Shown here one piece after another: positions 22,399-33,613 of a DNA stretch of 64,000 nt. Made by a program: the position numbers and the translations under genes. This DNA comes from Aotearoamyces nothofagi (lineage: Eukaryota > Ascomycota > Leotiomycetes > Leotiales > Tympanidaceae), in NCBI GenBank assembly GCA_015345905.1, contig JADDTR010000003.1, forward strand, positions 1,410,337 to 1,474,336, read 5' to 3'. The notes under the pieces were generated by a model. That model had not been told where the DNA came from and ran no database searches. It worked only from the letters and a program-made list of their open reading frames with translations. Numbering within the stretch: the stretch's first letter is position 1; every line of letters starts with the position of its first letter.

Positions 22399-24401
22399 AT
22401 GCGGCCCAAATTACCAGAGAACACTCTAATGACTCTGCTCCGGCAATGTTACCGATTACAGCGGTGTCAGGTTGCAAGGTGCCGCCCAATCCATCCGTCC
22501 AATACCACGAGGTCTTTTCGAACATCGGCCGCGAGACGAGTAAAACTTCAAGAGTATAGCGGAGGAGAGTCGCATAAGCAGATTCGAATTATCGATGGAC
22601 AAGATAATGCCAATGGCTTTGCTATGGCCCAGCGGGCGAGCTTCTCGTCAAAATCCACCGGTCCGAATTCTGATAACCTTCCGAAAGAGATAGCTGTCTT
22701 GGGAGGAGGGATTACCGGGTTAGCCAGTGCATACTACCTCTCAAAAGAGCTACCAAGCACAAGAATCACTTTGTATGAGGCATCTGATAGACTAGGAGGA
22801 TGGTTGCACACCAAACACGTCAATATAGGAGACGGGACTGTTGCATTTGAGCAAGGACCGAGGACATTACGCCCTGGGATGCCGGCTGGAATGGTCACAC
22901 TAGAATTGGTAGGTTTACACTGATATCCAGGAATACAATTGATACTAATATATGATCTAGATCAAACGGCTCGGTCTCGAAGACGAAATTGTCATCACAC
23001 CTCGTGATTCCGTTGCGGCACGGAACCGTTTCATATATTACCCCGACCACCTCGTTCGCATGCCTGGGCCTGGACGAGACCTCTTTGAAGTCGCATGGAG
23101 TCTAATGACAGAGCCTGTCTTCAAGGGCATTTTCTTCGGTGCAGCACTGGAATACAGTAGGCCTGGGAGACCGCCAGGATTAGAAGATGAATCTGTCGGA
23201 TCATGGTTGCAAAGACGACTCGGTAATTCTCATGTTGGCGATAACATCGTTTCAGCTGTTTTTCATGGCATTTATGCTGGAGATATATATCAGCTGAGCA
23301 TGAAGAGCATACAGCCTAATGCCTGGCATAGCGAGGGACAATATGGTAGTCTTGCTCTAGGGGCAGTGAAAAATCTGGGCACGCAAACAATACCTATGCA
23401 ATACAGAGACGCCATATTACTACAAGAGATGACTAGCCGACCAAAAGATATGGCAAGAGCTGGGGAGATGAATATGGCTAGCGTCTATTCTTTTAAACAA
23501 GGAATTACAACTCTGTCAGACTCTTTAGAGGCAGCTTTGAGGGCCAGTGGAAATGTTGAGATCAAGAAGAATCACGAGATTGACAAAGTGATGTTTGATG
23601 GTGAGAGCGATACTGTGAAGGTTCGTCATGCAGAAACTCCCGAGATAAACCGCTAATTGTGCCTAGATCACAACTACATCTGAGAAGGACCCAGCTCAGT
23701 ACGACCAAGTGATATCAACTATCTCAGGCCGCACACTATCCTATCTTACTCCAAATACCACCAGCCTCCCTTCACTGCAGAACACACATGCTGTAACCGT
23801 CATGGTAGTAAATCTTTACTACACCAATCCAGCAATCCTTCCCGTACATGGATTTGGCTATTTAATACCACGATCCATTCCCTTTGAACAGAACCCCGAA
23901 CTTGCACTCGGTGTCGTATTTGACTCTGATACTACCGTTGTTCCGAGCTCAACTCCAGGCACGAAGGTGACCGTCATGCTTGGTGGGCACTGGTGGGATG
24001 ACTACTCTCCCGCTGATTATCCGGATGAAGAAGAGGGCGCAGCCATGGCGAAAGCGATTCTAAAACGGCATTTGAAGATCGAAGAGGAACCAGCGCTAGT
24101 CAATGTTAGTTTACAGCGCGAGTGTATACCGCAATACACAGTCGGACATGAACAAAGGATGAAGAATGCGCACCTGGAGCTCATGCGCGAGTTTAAGGGG
24201 AAGTTGGCAGTAGCTGGAAATAGCTATACAGGCGTGGGCATGAATGATTGTATTAGAGCGGCGAGAGATGTCGCATTGGATGTCAGCCACTACAAGGGAA
24301 TGGGCGGTATTACCGGATTAGAGCAGTTTACGAGCGAAAGGATCTGGGTGGGCACGCAGGCGGTGAGAGTCGATAATCGCGGACGAGAGGAGAAGGTGTA
24401 G
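22399..24401 (+). CDS. HEM14: Protoporphyrinogen oxidase, mitochondrial (heme biosynthesis)
   Basis: Three exons: 22399-22908, 22961-23620 and 23667-24401, with phase-0 introns of 52 and 46 bp. They encode 634 aa, or 624 aa if translation starts at Met11 (MTLLRQCYRLQRC), which gives a better presequence. The enzyme oxidises protoporphyrinogen IX to protoporphyrin IX on the outer face of the mitochondrial inner membrane, the penultimate step of heme synthesis. The N-terminal 50 residues are basic and lack acids, as expected for import. The FAD-binding motif AVLGGGITGLASAYYL lies near 99-114, followed by EASDRLGGWLHT. The C-terminal GNSYTGVGMNDCIRAARDVA is the conserved FAD-contacting end. The HEM14-type FEQGPRTLR is present. 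Length is slightly above yeast Hem14, mostly in the N-terminal extension. Confidence 0.93.
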
Positions 24402-25299
24402 GATGCCAACATCGAGACGCCTTGGAATGAGGATGCCATGTACTTGTATAAAAAGATAAAGGACTAAACAAAAGACCAGCAGCACCACTATAGCGTTATA
24501 ATAGAATAAGACAAAAGTATCAGAGTATTACTATCAGCACACAACTTCAATTGAATAGGAACCAAACCATCACGGTCGTCTGACGGTCAATGGCACAGAT
24601 TAGAATGTATATATATGTATCTAGAGAGTAAAGACTATACTTTGTCGGCGGCTCGTTCTACTGTAAAACAGGCCAAGCTGACGTCGAACAAACCGACAGC
24701 AAAATCAATACACTTACAGTGGTTTGCAAGTTGAGCTTAAAGTTTTGGGTTCATTTAACGCCACGCTTAGGCGGTGCGGGCGGATAGCATCACGGCAGCT
24801 AAAAGCGGTCCGCCGTCCCCTAAATTCTGCGCCCTCCAAAAAGCGTAAACTACGAACGACAATGCAAGAACACCACGCAATACCGATATGGACATCTCAA
24901 GTTGTTCCAACACTCTGATAGCCGACGGCTATTCGCATTTATCTTATCAGGCGGGTTTCATATGGAGCTACTATACTGTAGTAAGTAAAACACGGCAAGT
25001 CGTAAGTATGCCCAAGGATGGCGGCCCAGCCAAGACACTCTTGAGAGTGAGTGTCTTGGCTGGCACATCTTATTAAAAAGGTACGGTGATAAACACCTGA
25101 TACGGGGTCGTCCATCTTAACATACGCCACTTTTACCAGCCTCATCTGTTCAAAGCATCTATCTTTCTCTCTTCTTCCTTTTCCCTGTGGCCCACTTTTG
25201 TACAAGTGATCAGAGGACTCCGAGATCCCGAACAGAGTGAGGGTATATTACGTCATTGAAGACGAGGATTCCACCGCTATATCAACAGACACAGCACAG
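24402..25299. other. Intergenic, no gene seen
   Basis: This is the 3' flank of HEM14 and the leader of the next gene. A short perfect inverted pair, GCCAAGACACTC and GAGTGTCTTGGC, lies at about 25028-25062 and could form a hairpin. No other signal. Confidence 0.4.
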
Positions 25300-26148
25300 A
25301 TGGAAGACTTCATCGAACTTGGTCTCGAGGCCTCGGATAAAATCATCGAGAAAGGCTTTGGCAAGCTCCCGGGGCGAGTTTTCGACCCTCTAAACCACAG
25401 AGGCCAGCGTGAGCAGCAAGACGGCAATAGCAAAGGCCGCGATAAGAGACGGAAGCAACTACAGCGACCGCAAGACTCGGACGAAGAAGACTCAGAGTTC
25501 GAGATGGACCGCACATATGACCCGTATCCGGACGAAGACGTCCGGACTAGACAGGTCGAAAGCCCATCGCATGAAAGTGTTAGATATCCATACGAACAAG
25601 GCGTGATGACCTCGCGACGAGACAGAGACGGCGGTGCCGGCTATCGCGGTGCCTATTACGACGACCAATACTTGCAACCGGCATCCTCTCGGCCACGTCT
25701 CCAACGCCGCCGCTCGCAATCAGCATACACATCGCACAGTGGCCGGGGCTCAGGCGGCTCACGGAATGACCGCTCAAGATCCAGCGACGGTATCAAAGGC
25801 ATCATAACAAAACATGGCGAATTAGCAAGCGGCATCGCAGGCGCCGCAGCGGGAGGATTTATTGCGCACCAGGTCGGCAAGGCGCACGATACGAAGCGTG
25901 ACGAGACTGTGTTATTGACGCTTGCGGGTATGGTGTTGGGAGGCTTGGGAGCGAGTGCAGTAGAGAAGACACTAGAGGTGAAGAGGGAGAAGACGAAGGC
26001 TGCGAATGCCAAATGGGAGACACATTTCGACAAGGATGGAGACGGCGATGGCATTATCGGTGGGTACGATGATGGAGGGAGGAGGGGCAGGAGAAGTGAA
26101 GGCGGAAGGTATTATGATGACAGGAGAAGAGATTATGATGATTATTGA
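25300..26148 (+). CDS. Glycine-zipper membrane-associated fungal protein with an Asp-rich EF-hand-like loop
   Basis: An uninterrupted frame of 282 aa from the ATG at 25300. The frame is open upstream but has no earlier ATG there, and the sequence just before the start (CACAGCACAG) could also be a splice acceptor. Residues 1-30 are helical (MEDFIELGLEASDKIIEKGF). The middle is charged and disordered, with Arg/Asp/Tyr repeats. Residues about 168-222 hold two glycine-rich hydrophobic helices, SGIAGAAAGGFIAHQVG and LLTLAGMVLGGLGASAVE, resembling a glycine-zipper double-helix domain. They are followed by the loop DKDGDGDGIIGGYDDGG, close to a calcium-binding EF-hand loop but lacking the final Glu. 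The tail is RYYDDRRRDYDDY. Function unknown; membrane insertion is inferred. Confidence 0.75.
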   Translation: MEDFIELGLEASDKIIEKGFGKLPGRVFDPLNHRGQREQQDGNSKGRDKRRKQLQRPQDSDEEDSEFEMDRTYDPYPDEDVRTRQVESPSHESVRYPYEQGVMTSRRDRDGGAGYRGAYYDDQYLQPASSRPRLQRRRSQSAYTSHSGRGSGGSRNDRSRSSDGIKGIITKHGELASGIAGAAAGGFIAHQVGKAHDTKRDETVLLTLAGMVLGGLGASAVEKTLEVKREKTKAANAKWETHFDKDGDGDGIIGGYDDGGRRGRRSEGGRYYDDRRRDYDDY

Positions 26149-27563
26149 TTCACACCCTCCCGCTACTAACTGATTGGTTTTCATAGGCTTTATACTCTGT
26201 CATATTAGAAGCTAGATTTGATGATAGAGCTTTTGCTGACGGAGAGAGGGACTCCTTATGCCAGTGTTTATCTATGATATATCTCTTGGAACAATGATGA
26301 CCTGTTGGATAATATGCTTATTATAACGCCATCGCACAGTGCTGGGATTTGGTGAAGGGTGCATAGATTAATTTGCAATAAGCTGGAGTAGAGGATCCAG
26401 TGATATCTTGAGGCGATTATATACCAGGGATAGAGAAGGGAATAGGCACAAGGTTGCATGATAGTCGAGGGGATCAGTCGCAGTTGAGTAGGCTCCTCTG
26501 ATTGATAACTAACAGTACTTTTCAGCTTTCAATCATTGAGGGAGTTGAGTTTATTGTTAAGTGTCCTGTCCTGCGAATCTTGTCTATCCCAATGCCCTGT
26601 CACGTGCCCTCACCAGGCGCATACCTCATTACTCCTTACAGGAATACTAATATCAACATCAACATCAATACCAATACCAATCAACTCCGCCTGGTTGCAG
26701 CTTATTACCCAGTATCGACAGCGACACTCAGAGCCGATGGTCAGCACCTACCATGCAATGTATCGGAAGGCTCGTCCGTCCGTCCAACAAAACAACAGCG
26801 ACTCGACCGTCAGCTGCCGATTTACCGATGATTCCAAGGGTGAAGGATTGACATCCCCGACTTATCTGCTTACTATTGCAAGAAGTCGAAGTAGTGATCA
26901 GCAGAATGCGACTCGCAAACGACGGGCGGAAAGAGGAGATATTCTGCCCCCGTGTGTGCAGTCCCCACTTGTTCATATATATGTGCCGGTGATACGCCCA
27001 CGTCCTTTTCGTCGTTTGACGGCGTTGCCGTCCTTGCATACGTCTCCGGGCACAATCCTGTCCTGTATCACCTTCACCATCCTGTTATCACGCCCCAACA
27101 AGCTCGCCTAAGCTTTCTCGCAGTGGCCGGCTTGTCAGGTGTCGCATCCGCATTGCTTTTTCGCGCTCCACCATGCCCTCACGAGTTAGGATCGCCATTC
27201 CAACAGCGGCTGTTCTGGTAAGCAGGGAGGGGACGGGGGGCGGGGGGGAAGCCAATTATCCGCAAATGCCCCGAGAACCCCAGGTTCTGCCTCCGCGGAC
27301 GGCAGCTGTGTAGATCGCATGCTGGAAATGGTTGGGAGGGCTAGACTCCCTCATTTTCAATTCATTCCTTCGTCTTATTATGACGTCAAATATCACGCGG
27401 GTGAATGGGAGGTGTGGAGAAAGTGGTGGGGAATGGGGCTTGGGCAGTGGTTATGCAGCATCAACACCAGCATGGGGAAGTGGAGTATATGTTATGTATA
27501 TAGTTCCTGGGGAAGCAGCTCTCTCCGCTCTGTCCTTCACACCGTTATCTAAGCAATCTCACA
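26149..27563. other. Intergenic, no gene seen
   Basis: Mixed-composition DNA with an ATCAACATCAACATCAATACC microsatellite near 26650. Overlapping frames at 26500-27220 occur in all phases without conserved features. The last 250 bp is the probable promoter/leader of the transporter. Confidence 0.5.
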
Positions 27564-29769
27564 ATGGCAGACCAGGAAAAGCACCAGGATTCGCCCGATA
27601 GATCAATATCTTCTCAGCGCGGCGAACAGGATACTGAGCATATAGAGAAGCGTCTGCCGACTGTGCACGATGGGATTGAGGCGATTCCCGAGGGCCAGCT
27701 CAATGCCATCTTCCAGAACCCTCTCGCGGGAATTCCTAAGGACCAATTGTTCGAGGATGTTACGAAATTCTGCACCGAGTTTGGTCTGATGGAGCATCTC
27801 GAGGACTTCAAAAAGGGCGCCTTGGTGTCTCAGAGCCCGCATAAAATACACGAGATTGAAGAATTGACAAATGAGGATATTACTGTGCTCGAGAGGGAGG
27901 TTACACATAAATGGAGCCAGCCATGGCAGTTGTACTGGCTTGCTAGTAAGGCTCTTTCTTGAATTTTATCACTTTGGAAGTCGCTAAGAGTCCTGGATAG
28001 TAATGTGTTCGCTGGCTGCTGCCGTCCAGGGAATGGACGAAACGGCAAACAATGGTGCCCAATCTCTTTACTTGAAGGTATTTGACATCCCAGCCCCTTT
28101 CTGTATTGCTGAATCGATCGCTCATAATCCATAGCATTTCGGCATCGTATCGACAGCCAATGGAGGGCACATGTCCGAATCTAAAACTGACAACCTCACT
28201 GGTCTTATCGTTGGTGCACCATACCTCGCCTGCGCCATCCTTGGCTGTTGGCTCACGGAACCGTTAAATAAGATATTTGCTCGTCGTGGAACAATCTTCC
28301 TGTCATGTTTCGTTGCTGCCGTTGCCTCTATCTGGGAGGGCGTCGCTAACAGCTGGCCGAATCTCTTCATCGCTCGATTCGTGCTCGGTCTTGGGATTGG
28401 TTCAAAGTCGACTACCGTTCCTGTTTATGCGGCCGAATGTTCACCGGCTTCAATAAGAGGCGCCCTCGTTATGATGTGGCAGATGTGGACGGCATTCGGG
28501 ATTATGCTTGGGAACATTATGGGTGTGGCCTTTGGTAGCCTGGCTCCTGATCTTGGCTGGTACGTCCTATGCTTCTACATGTGTGGGCTTGCTCTGACAG
28601 TCTCTCAAGGCGCCTCATGCTGGGCTCAACAGTCGTTCTACCCATCCTCGTTTGTGCTCAAGTCTATTTCTGCCCAGAATCGCCGAGGTGGCTAGTGCAG
28701 CACGGCAAAGTTGACAAGGCATTTCGCTCGTTCCGAAGTAAGTACCGTACAACATATTAATATCCTACCCTACCGTTTCTCAAGGACAAATTATATTGAT
28801 ATTCTACAGCACTGCGTCCAACGGATCTGCAAGCTGCGCGTGATCTCTACTATGTCTATATCCAAGTCCAACTCGAGGAAAAGGTGAACAAGGGTAAGAA
28901 TTTCTTCTCCCAATTCTACGAACTCTTCTCCATCGCCCGCAACCGCCGCGCCACACTGGCCACCTGGATCGTTATGTTCATGCAACAATTCTGCGGCGTG
29001 AACGTGATCGCATATTACAGCACGACCATCTTTACACAATCCGGCTACACACAATCCTCAGCGCTCCTTGCCTCGATGGGTACTGGAATCCTGAACTGGG
29101 TCTTTGCGCTCCCCGCCTTCTTCACGATAGACACGTGGGGGCGCCGGAACCTTCTGCTCTTCACCTTCCCCTTCCTCTCCATCTTTCTCTTCTGGACTGG
29201 GTTCTCGTTCTGGATCGATCCGGATGACGCAGAGAGTAAAAAGCGGGTTGCTATGGTCACCACGGGGATGTATCTCTTCGAAGTCTTCTATTCTCCCGGT
29301 GAAGGCCCGGTGCCGTTCACGTACTCAGCAGAAGCCTTCCCTCTCCCGGTGAGAGATGTGGGAATGTCCTGGGCAACTGCCACGACGTGGTGTTTCAACT
29401 TCATCCTGAGCTTCACCTGGCCGCACCTATTGACAGCCTTCAAGCCACAGGGTGCTTTCGGGTGGTACGCGACCTGGTGTCTGATAGGCTGGTTCCTGGT
29501 CCTGCTCTTTGTGCCCGAAACAAAAGGTATTTATTTTGCATCCTCCCCTCCCTACCCGCTCAGAATCCACGCCGTAGGCAAAACGTGCTGATGTTGACGC
29601 AGCTCTCACGCTCGAGGAACTCGATCAGGTCTTCTCCATCTCGACGCGGAAGCACGCGAGCTACCAGATCAAGAACGCGACCTGGCACTTCCGCACGTGG
29701 GTTCTCAGGCAGAAACTCGAGCCCCTCCAGCCCTTCTACAGAGGAGAAGAGAATATCATGGCTGGCTAA
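27564..29769 (+). CDS. MFS sugar porter (hexose/inositol-type transporter)
   Basis: Six exons: 27564-27945, 28001-28077, 28135-28559, 28610-28737, 28810-29526 and 29603-29769. All joins keep frame, giving 631 aa. It is a major facilitator sugar porter with 12 expected helices in the plasma or vacuolar membrane. Helix 1 contains CSLAAAVQGMDETANNGAQ, the variant seen in a fungal subgroup with a long cytosolic N-terminus (about 125 residues here). Sugar-porter marks: ARFVLGLGIGSKSTTVPVY, PESPRWLVQHGK after helix 6, QQFCGVNVIAYYS in helix 7, GRRNLLLF, and VPETKALTLEELDQVFS after helix 12. There is no sign of a metabolic cluster around it; the substrate cannot be told from sequence. Confidence 0.93.
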
Positions 29770-30538
29770 CACAGAGTGCTGTCTTGTCGTGCTGTGGGGA
29801 GGAAGCGGTGATGTATTGCTATTCGGCTGTGGTCAGCGAGGGCTTGATGGGGCTGGGGTTTCGTTATTGTGGTTCTGCCGAGCTGAGGGCTGGATACTCT
29901 GGTTCTGTGAATAGGAACTGTGGGGGGGGGACTTGCTGTTATGAAGATATGACGATAGTTTGGATTTGATATTTTAACTTCTTGATGCCAGTAAAAGTAG
30001 CGTTCCGTGTCGTTCCACTCCCCCGCCCCCCCCACTCCCACCCTCCCGACCCCTATTAAAACGATGCGGATCTCATCCTCCTGCCCCTGCCGCCTATCAG
30101 AAGAATGCGGATCTTGGGGTATTAGCCGGGTCTGAGAGTGAGGGAGGGCGGCTTTTGAGGTTTGGCTATTGGGATTGGGCTATTGGGGGAATTGGAGATT
30201 AAGACGGGTGAGCTTGTGTGTATTAAGGCCTGCTGGTTGGAACTTGGCTGTGCAAGTGAGAGGAGAGATTCTGAGATTTGGTCGTTATATCAAGCACGAC
30301 TCTGCCAGTGTCCTTGCAGGGTTTGGCGGGCACTATTATAAGGGGGGCTATGGCTGTAATCTAGCGTGTGGGGATTCTGGCCGCTCTGTGGGACGCTGGG
30401 GGGGACGTGGGGTTTCTGCTTGTGGTTTGATGATTGATTCTCTGCAATTTGCACCGTAATAACCATATATGTCATATAGCATACATAGGCCATGAAAGTC
30501 CAGCTAAGAAGTCGCGCCGCTCCTCCCCTCTCCGCCCT
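29770..30538. other. Convergent intergenic region
   Basis: This lies between the 3' ends of the transporter (+) and the 145-aa gene (-). It is G-rich with several poly-C/poly-G runs near 30020-30040. No gene seen. Confidence 0.5.
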
Positions 30539-31072
30539 CTACTCGTAAATCCGGGCCAGCAGCGCCCTCACGGGCCCCTGCTCCTTCGCCCGCCTCTTCG
30601 GATATATCTTGCCCGTCCTCGCCGTGTACTCCGCCAGGGCCGTCTGGCTGGCCCAGCGCCGCACCCCGGTCCCGGCCCTCTTCGCGTCCAGGAAGTCGTA
30701 GATGTTGACCCAGACACGCCGGAGCGCCTGCCGCGGCCCGCAGCCATCAGCGACCCAGCCACGTCACAGACACGGCTCGGGCTTCGTGTCGGGGGAAGGG
30801 GTGGAAGGGGGACTGCTACTGACCTTCCTGCAGCGGCCGATGCTCGGCGGCACCGGGTCGATGTCCAGATCCCCGCACAGCCGCTGCCAGTTGGCCAGCG
30901 CGGACGCGTCGCCGAAGTAGGCGTCGAACTCGTCGCCGATGCACGTGCGCCGCAGCTGGTTGTACCGCTTGCTCCCCGGCGCGAGACCGCGGGACACGAC
31001 GAGCTTCTCGAATGCCTCCAGGAGCGTCGTCGTGACGGCGACGCCATTGCCGCTGCTACCTGAGTTGGACAT
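30539..31072 (-). CDS. Conserved fungal hypothetical protein, 145 aa
   Basis: Two exons, 31072-30824 and 30727-30539, phase 0. The intron is 96 bp with a GTCAGT donor and a GGCAG acceptor. The protein is small, basic and mostly helical: LEAFEKLVVSRGLAPGSKRY, then EFDAYFGDASALANWQRLCG, then NIYDFLDAKRAGTGVRRWAS and KIYPKRRAKEQGPVRALLAR. I recall similar small proteins in many filamentous ascomycetes, often in several copies, with the same order of helices, but none with a known role. There are no signal or membrane segments. Exon 2 is much richer in GC than the flanking DNA. Confidence 0.75.
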
Positions 31073-31992
31073 CGCTGGGGATTCGTACGGGTCTGATAGC
31101 CGTGCTGGCGGAGAGGGTCTTTCTGTTTCGGACTTTTTGGGTCCTTGATAATAGGATAGGGGGGGAGGGGGGTGGCTTTGTCGGGAGGGGCTGTATTAAT
31201 AGGGCGAGAGGGGCAGAGATACGAGCAAACGGAGAGAAAGAGAGGGGAGAAGGATGCGGTGATGTATGTTTGCCCTAGATACAAAGGGCCTGCCGCGCGT
31301 TTGCTGGACAGAGTGCGAACGGACAGAGAGAAAGTATATGCAGTCGCCCATTTATGCCGCCACTGAGACATGCTGGGATATGAGTTGAGCTCATCGCTGG
31401 TTCCTGATCCAAGTGCATAACAACAGTGTCGTCACGGCCCTGATGCTTCCTGTATGCTTCCATAAACCAGCAGCTTCCATCTCGCGCTCCATATGCAGCT
31501 GCTCGTCATGGCAGCCTCGTCTCAGCTGCTAAACTGCAAGTTCATAAGGGCATCTCTCGATACGCACAACCCTCTCTCCGTACATATACAAGAGCGGTGC
31601 TCATGTTCGCCTCTCAGTGGCTTTTCCTCTACCACTAAAAGCCCCTCTCGCCAACTCGCAGTCCAACCCGTCAGAATAACCACCAGAAAGAAATCTCATA
31701 TGCCAGCCGAGGAGCAGAACCCCCGTCCCGCCATCTCTACTGCCCCAGTTCCTCGTCTCGCACAAAAGCATCCTCTCGATACAGGCCCGGTACTTGACCA
31801 GACCGTCTCCTTAAATGGCTAGCCCTGTCAAAAATATGGTACGGAGCGGCCTCGGTGCCTCTGTCCGCACTCTGCCGAATAGTCGGTCCATGTTGGAAGG
31901 AGTAAAGGTCATCGCGAGTTGGGTAGTCCGCCATTTTTGCGTGGTTAGGGGCACCATAAACGACGTCACGAGCATCTCGTTGCTAGCATCAT
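31073..31992. other. Intergenic, no gene seen
   Basis: This is the upstream region of the 145-aa gene and the 3' flank of SLD5. GA-rich runs (GGGGGGAGGGGGGTGG near 31160, GAGAGGGGAGAAGG near 31240) stand out. No supported gene. Confidence 0.5.
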
Positions 31993-32780
31993 TCATACCA
32001 GCTCAGCATCGCCTCTCTCCACCAGGGGTTTAACATCCGCCCATCTCGCAACAACCACTTCGCCAGCCACCGTCTCCATTTGGTCGTCCACATCTCTGCC
32101 TCTTCCCTCCACTAGACAATTCCTCAAGGTTCTAATAAATACAGCTGTGTCTAAATCAGGTGAATCCACCATGCTGATTCCACCCGCCGTATCGTCTAAG
32201 TTTCGCAGAGCCGTAGGGAAAGAGCTGAGGAATGACGAGAGGTAGTGGTCATGGAGCAGAGCTTGGTGACGTGTCGCATAGGCAATCTCAGTAGGTGAAA
32301 GTCGTGCTCGGAGCGTAGGTGTTGATAGGTAATGGAGAGTGTGCTTATCAAGCTGCACATGGGAAGTCAGCATGCTTTTTCACACATGCATTCCATGACC
32401 AGGAGGAAGACAGACCTTTGCAAGTCTGGCCCTCAAGAAGCCCCTGATTAAATACTTCCACCGCTCGAGCTCAGTCTGTATGACGATGAGACCGAAGTTC
32501 GTCTTGGGGTCCATATCTCCAGTCATCTCCTCCACCTTCTCGATCTGCTTCGAGATACGCTCACTGACTCGCTCAATCAAGCCATCCGCAGGCCACCTAC
32601 GCAGGAAATCAGTCTCGCACAGCCCAGCACAGCGCACCGGAAGCCCTCCACCTACTCTAAAACCTCTGGCGCCGACCTCTCCGCAACCCAGGCACGCGTC
32701 AAAGCCTGCAGGTCGCGATTCCCCTGCGGCGCCGCATTGGAGCCGGGGTCTGCCTCCCGGAGAATATCGTCAATGTCCAT
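31993..32780 (-). CDS. SLD5: DNA replication complex GINS subunit Sld5
   Basis: Three exons: 32780-32656, 32596-32416 and 32352-31993, giving 221 aa. The first start, [11 protein letters not shown], is the expected Sld5 N-terminus. Sld5 is one of four GINS subunits in the CMG replicative helicase, needed for origin firing and fork progression. Diagnostic stretches: [20 protein letters not shown] spanning the first intron, [20 protein letters not shown], the helix [16 protein letters not shown], then [10 protein letters not shown] and [20 protein letters not shown]. The C-terminal B-domain strands are [20 protein letters not shown]. Length equals that of the family. The first exon is short and GC-rich. 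Confidence 0.95.
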
Positions 32781-33067
32781 AACGAGCTGCTGAGTTGCTT
32801 GGGTGCTATCGTGGGATCATAGCCAGTTCAGACACAGGGCGCTGTCTGCTCGGGTTCATCTGGAGAGCTTGATAAAAGGCGCGTGTGCAGGCGAGGCTGT
32901 ACCTCTGGTAATTCTGATATCGCGACTTTCGCTTAGCCTCGTCAAGCCTTCGCGTAGAGCCGAAGGAGCCCAAAAAGGATCTTATAACCTCTGCAGAACC
33001 AAAAGTATTATATATATGCCAGAAAGCGGCTCAAAAGGACGTTCCCACGCCCAATACAAAGAAGCAA

Positions 33068-33219
33068 AAAATTGGTAGCTTCTCTTTGATTGAGCGTGTC
33101 ATCCTTAGTGCAGGGGCCATGCTAATCTTCTCTGTATCTGATAATTGTTAGTGATTGCTCCAAGAATCGGTTCCGGGCGACTTGCCGTTTCAAATTGACC
33201 AAAGTGCCCGAAGGCGAAA
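33068..33219 (-). ncRNA. U6: U6 spliceosomal snRNA gene with an internal intron
   Basis: The minus strand from about 33219 reads a GCC-TTCG-GGC 5' stem-loop, then TTTGGTCAATTTGAAACG (to 33186). It is then interrupted by 48 bp (33185-33138) and resumes at 33137 with ATACAGAGAAGATTAGCATG, followed by GCCCCTGCACTAAGGATGAC and ACGCTCAATC, ending at a T6 run at 33071-33066 (Pol III terminator). ACAGAGA (5' splice site pairing), AGC (catalytic triad) and the U4-pairing region are intact. Removing the 48 bp restores GAAACGATACAGAGA exactly. The insert starts GCAAGT and ends CACTAACAATTATCAG, so it is a GC-AG spliceosomal-type intron with a perfect branch site. The 5' end position is approximate. A TTATAG motif lies about 20-25 bp upstream. 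Confidence 0.93.
33138..33185 (-). other. Spliceosomal (GC-AG) intron inside U6 snRNA
   Basis: The donor is GCAAGT, the branch site CACTAAC and the acceptor TATCAG; 48 bp. It sits two nucleotides before the ACAGAGA box. Its CCGATTC resembles the core of a TFIIIC B-box (GGTTCGANTCC), which would parallel fission yeast, where the U6 intron carries the B-box. That last point is a weak inference from six matching bases. Confidence 0.85.
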
Positions 33220-33220
33220 G

Positions 33221-33613
33221 CTGTTCTGCTTGTTTGCTCTATAAAGGTAGGTCTTGTAGCCTGAGGCTGCTACTTCTGAGGCTGCCACTTCTGAGGCTGG
33301 GGTGGGCAGTGGCAGGCCTGCCAGGCCAGGATTGATGTCTCAGGACTCAGACGTCAAATCCTGCTGGACCTCCAGTCCTCCGCGACAGCCGGCTTCCCGT
33401 CTCGACTTCGGTCCTTTGCTGCTACAGACCCCGTCCGCCTGGCACTCCTTGGGCAACTGGCATTCAGGGATTTGGGTGGTCATAGTCTGAGTCAACTTGA
33501 GAAGGCCATAGCACTTGGAATTGGGTAATAGCTAGACTAGAATCTATCCCTTTGCTCCCGATATTACACCTGCCAGGCAACACCGCAGGAAGAAAGGCCA
33601 AGAGGAAGCATTC
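33221..33613. other. U6 upstream region and oxidoreductase 3' flank
   Basis: A repeated CTGAGGCTGC(T/C)ACTT segment occurs at 33261-33300 (three copies of about 17 bp). Otherwise nothing is recognised. Confidence 0.4.
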
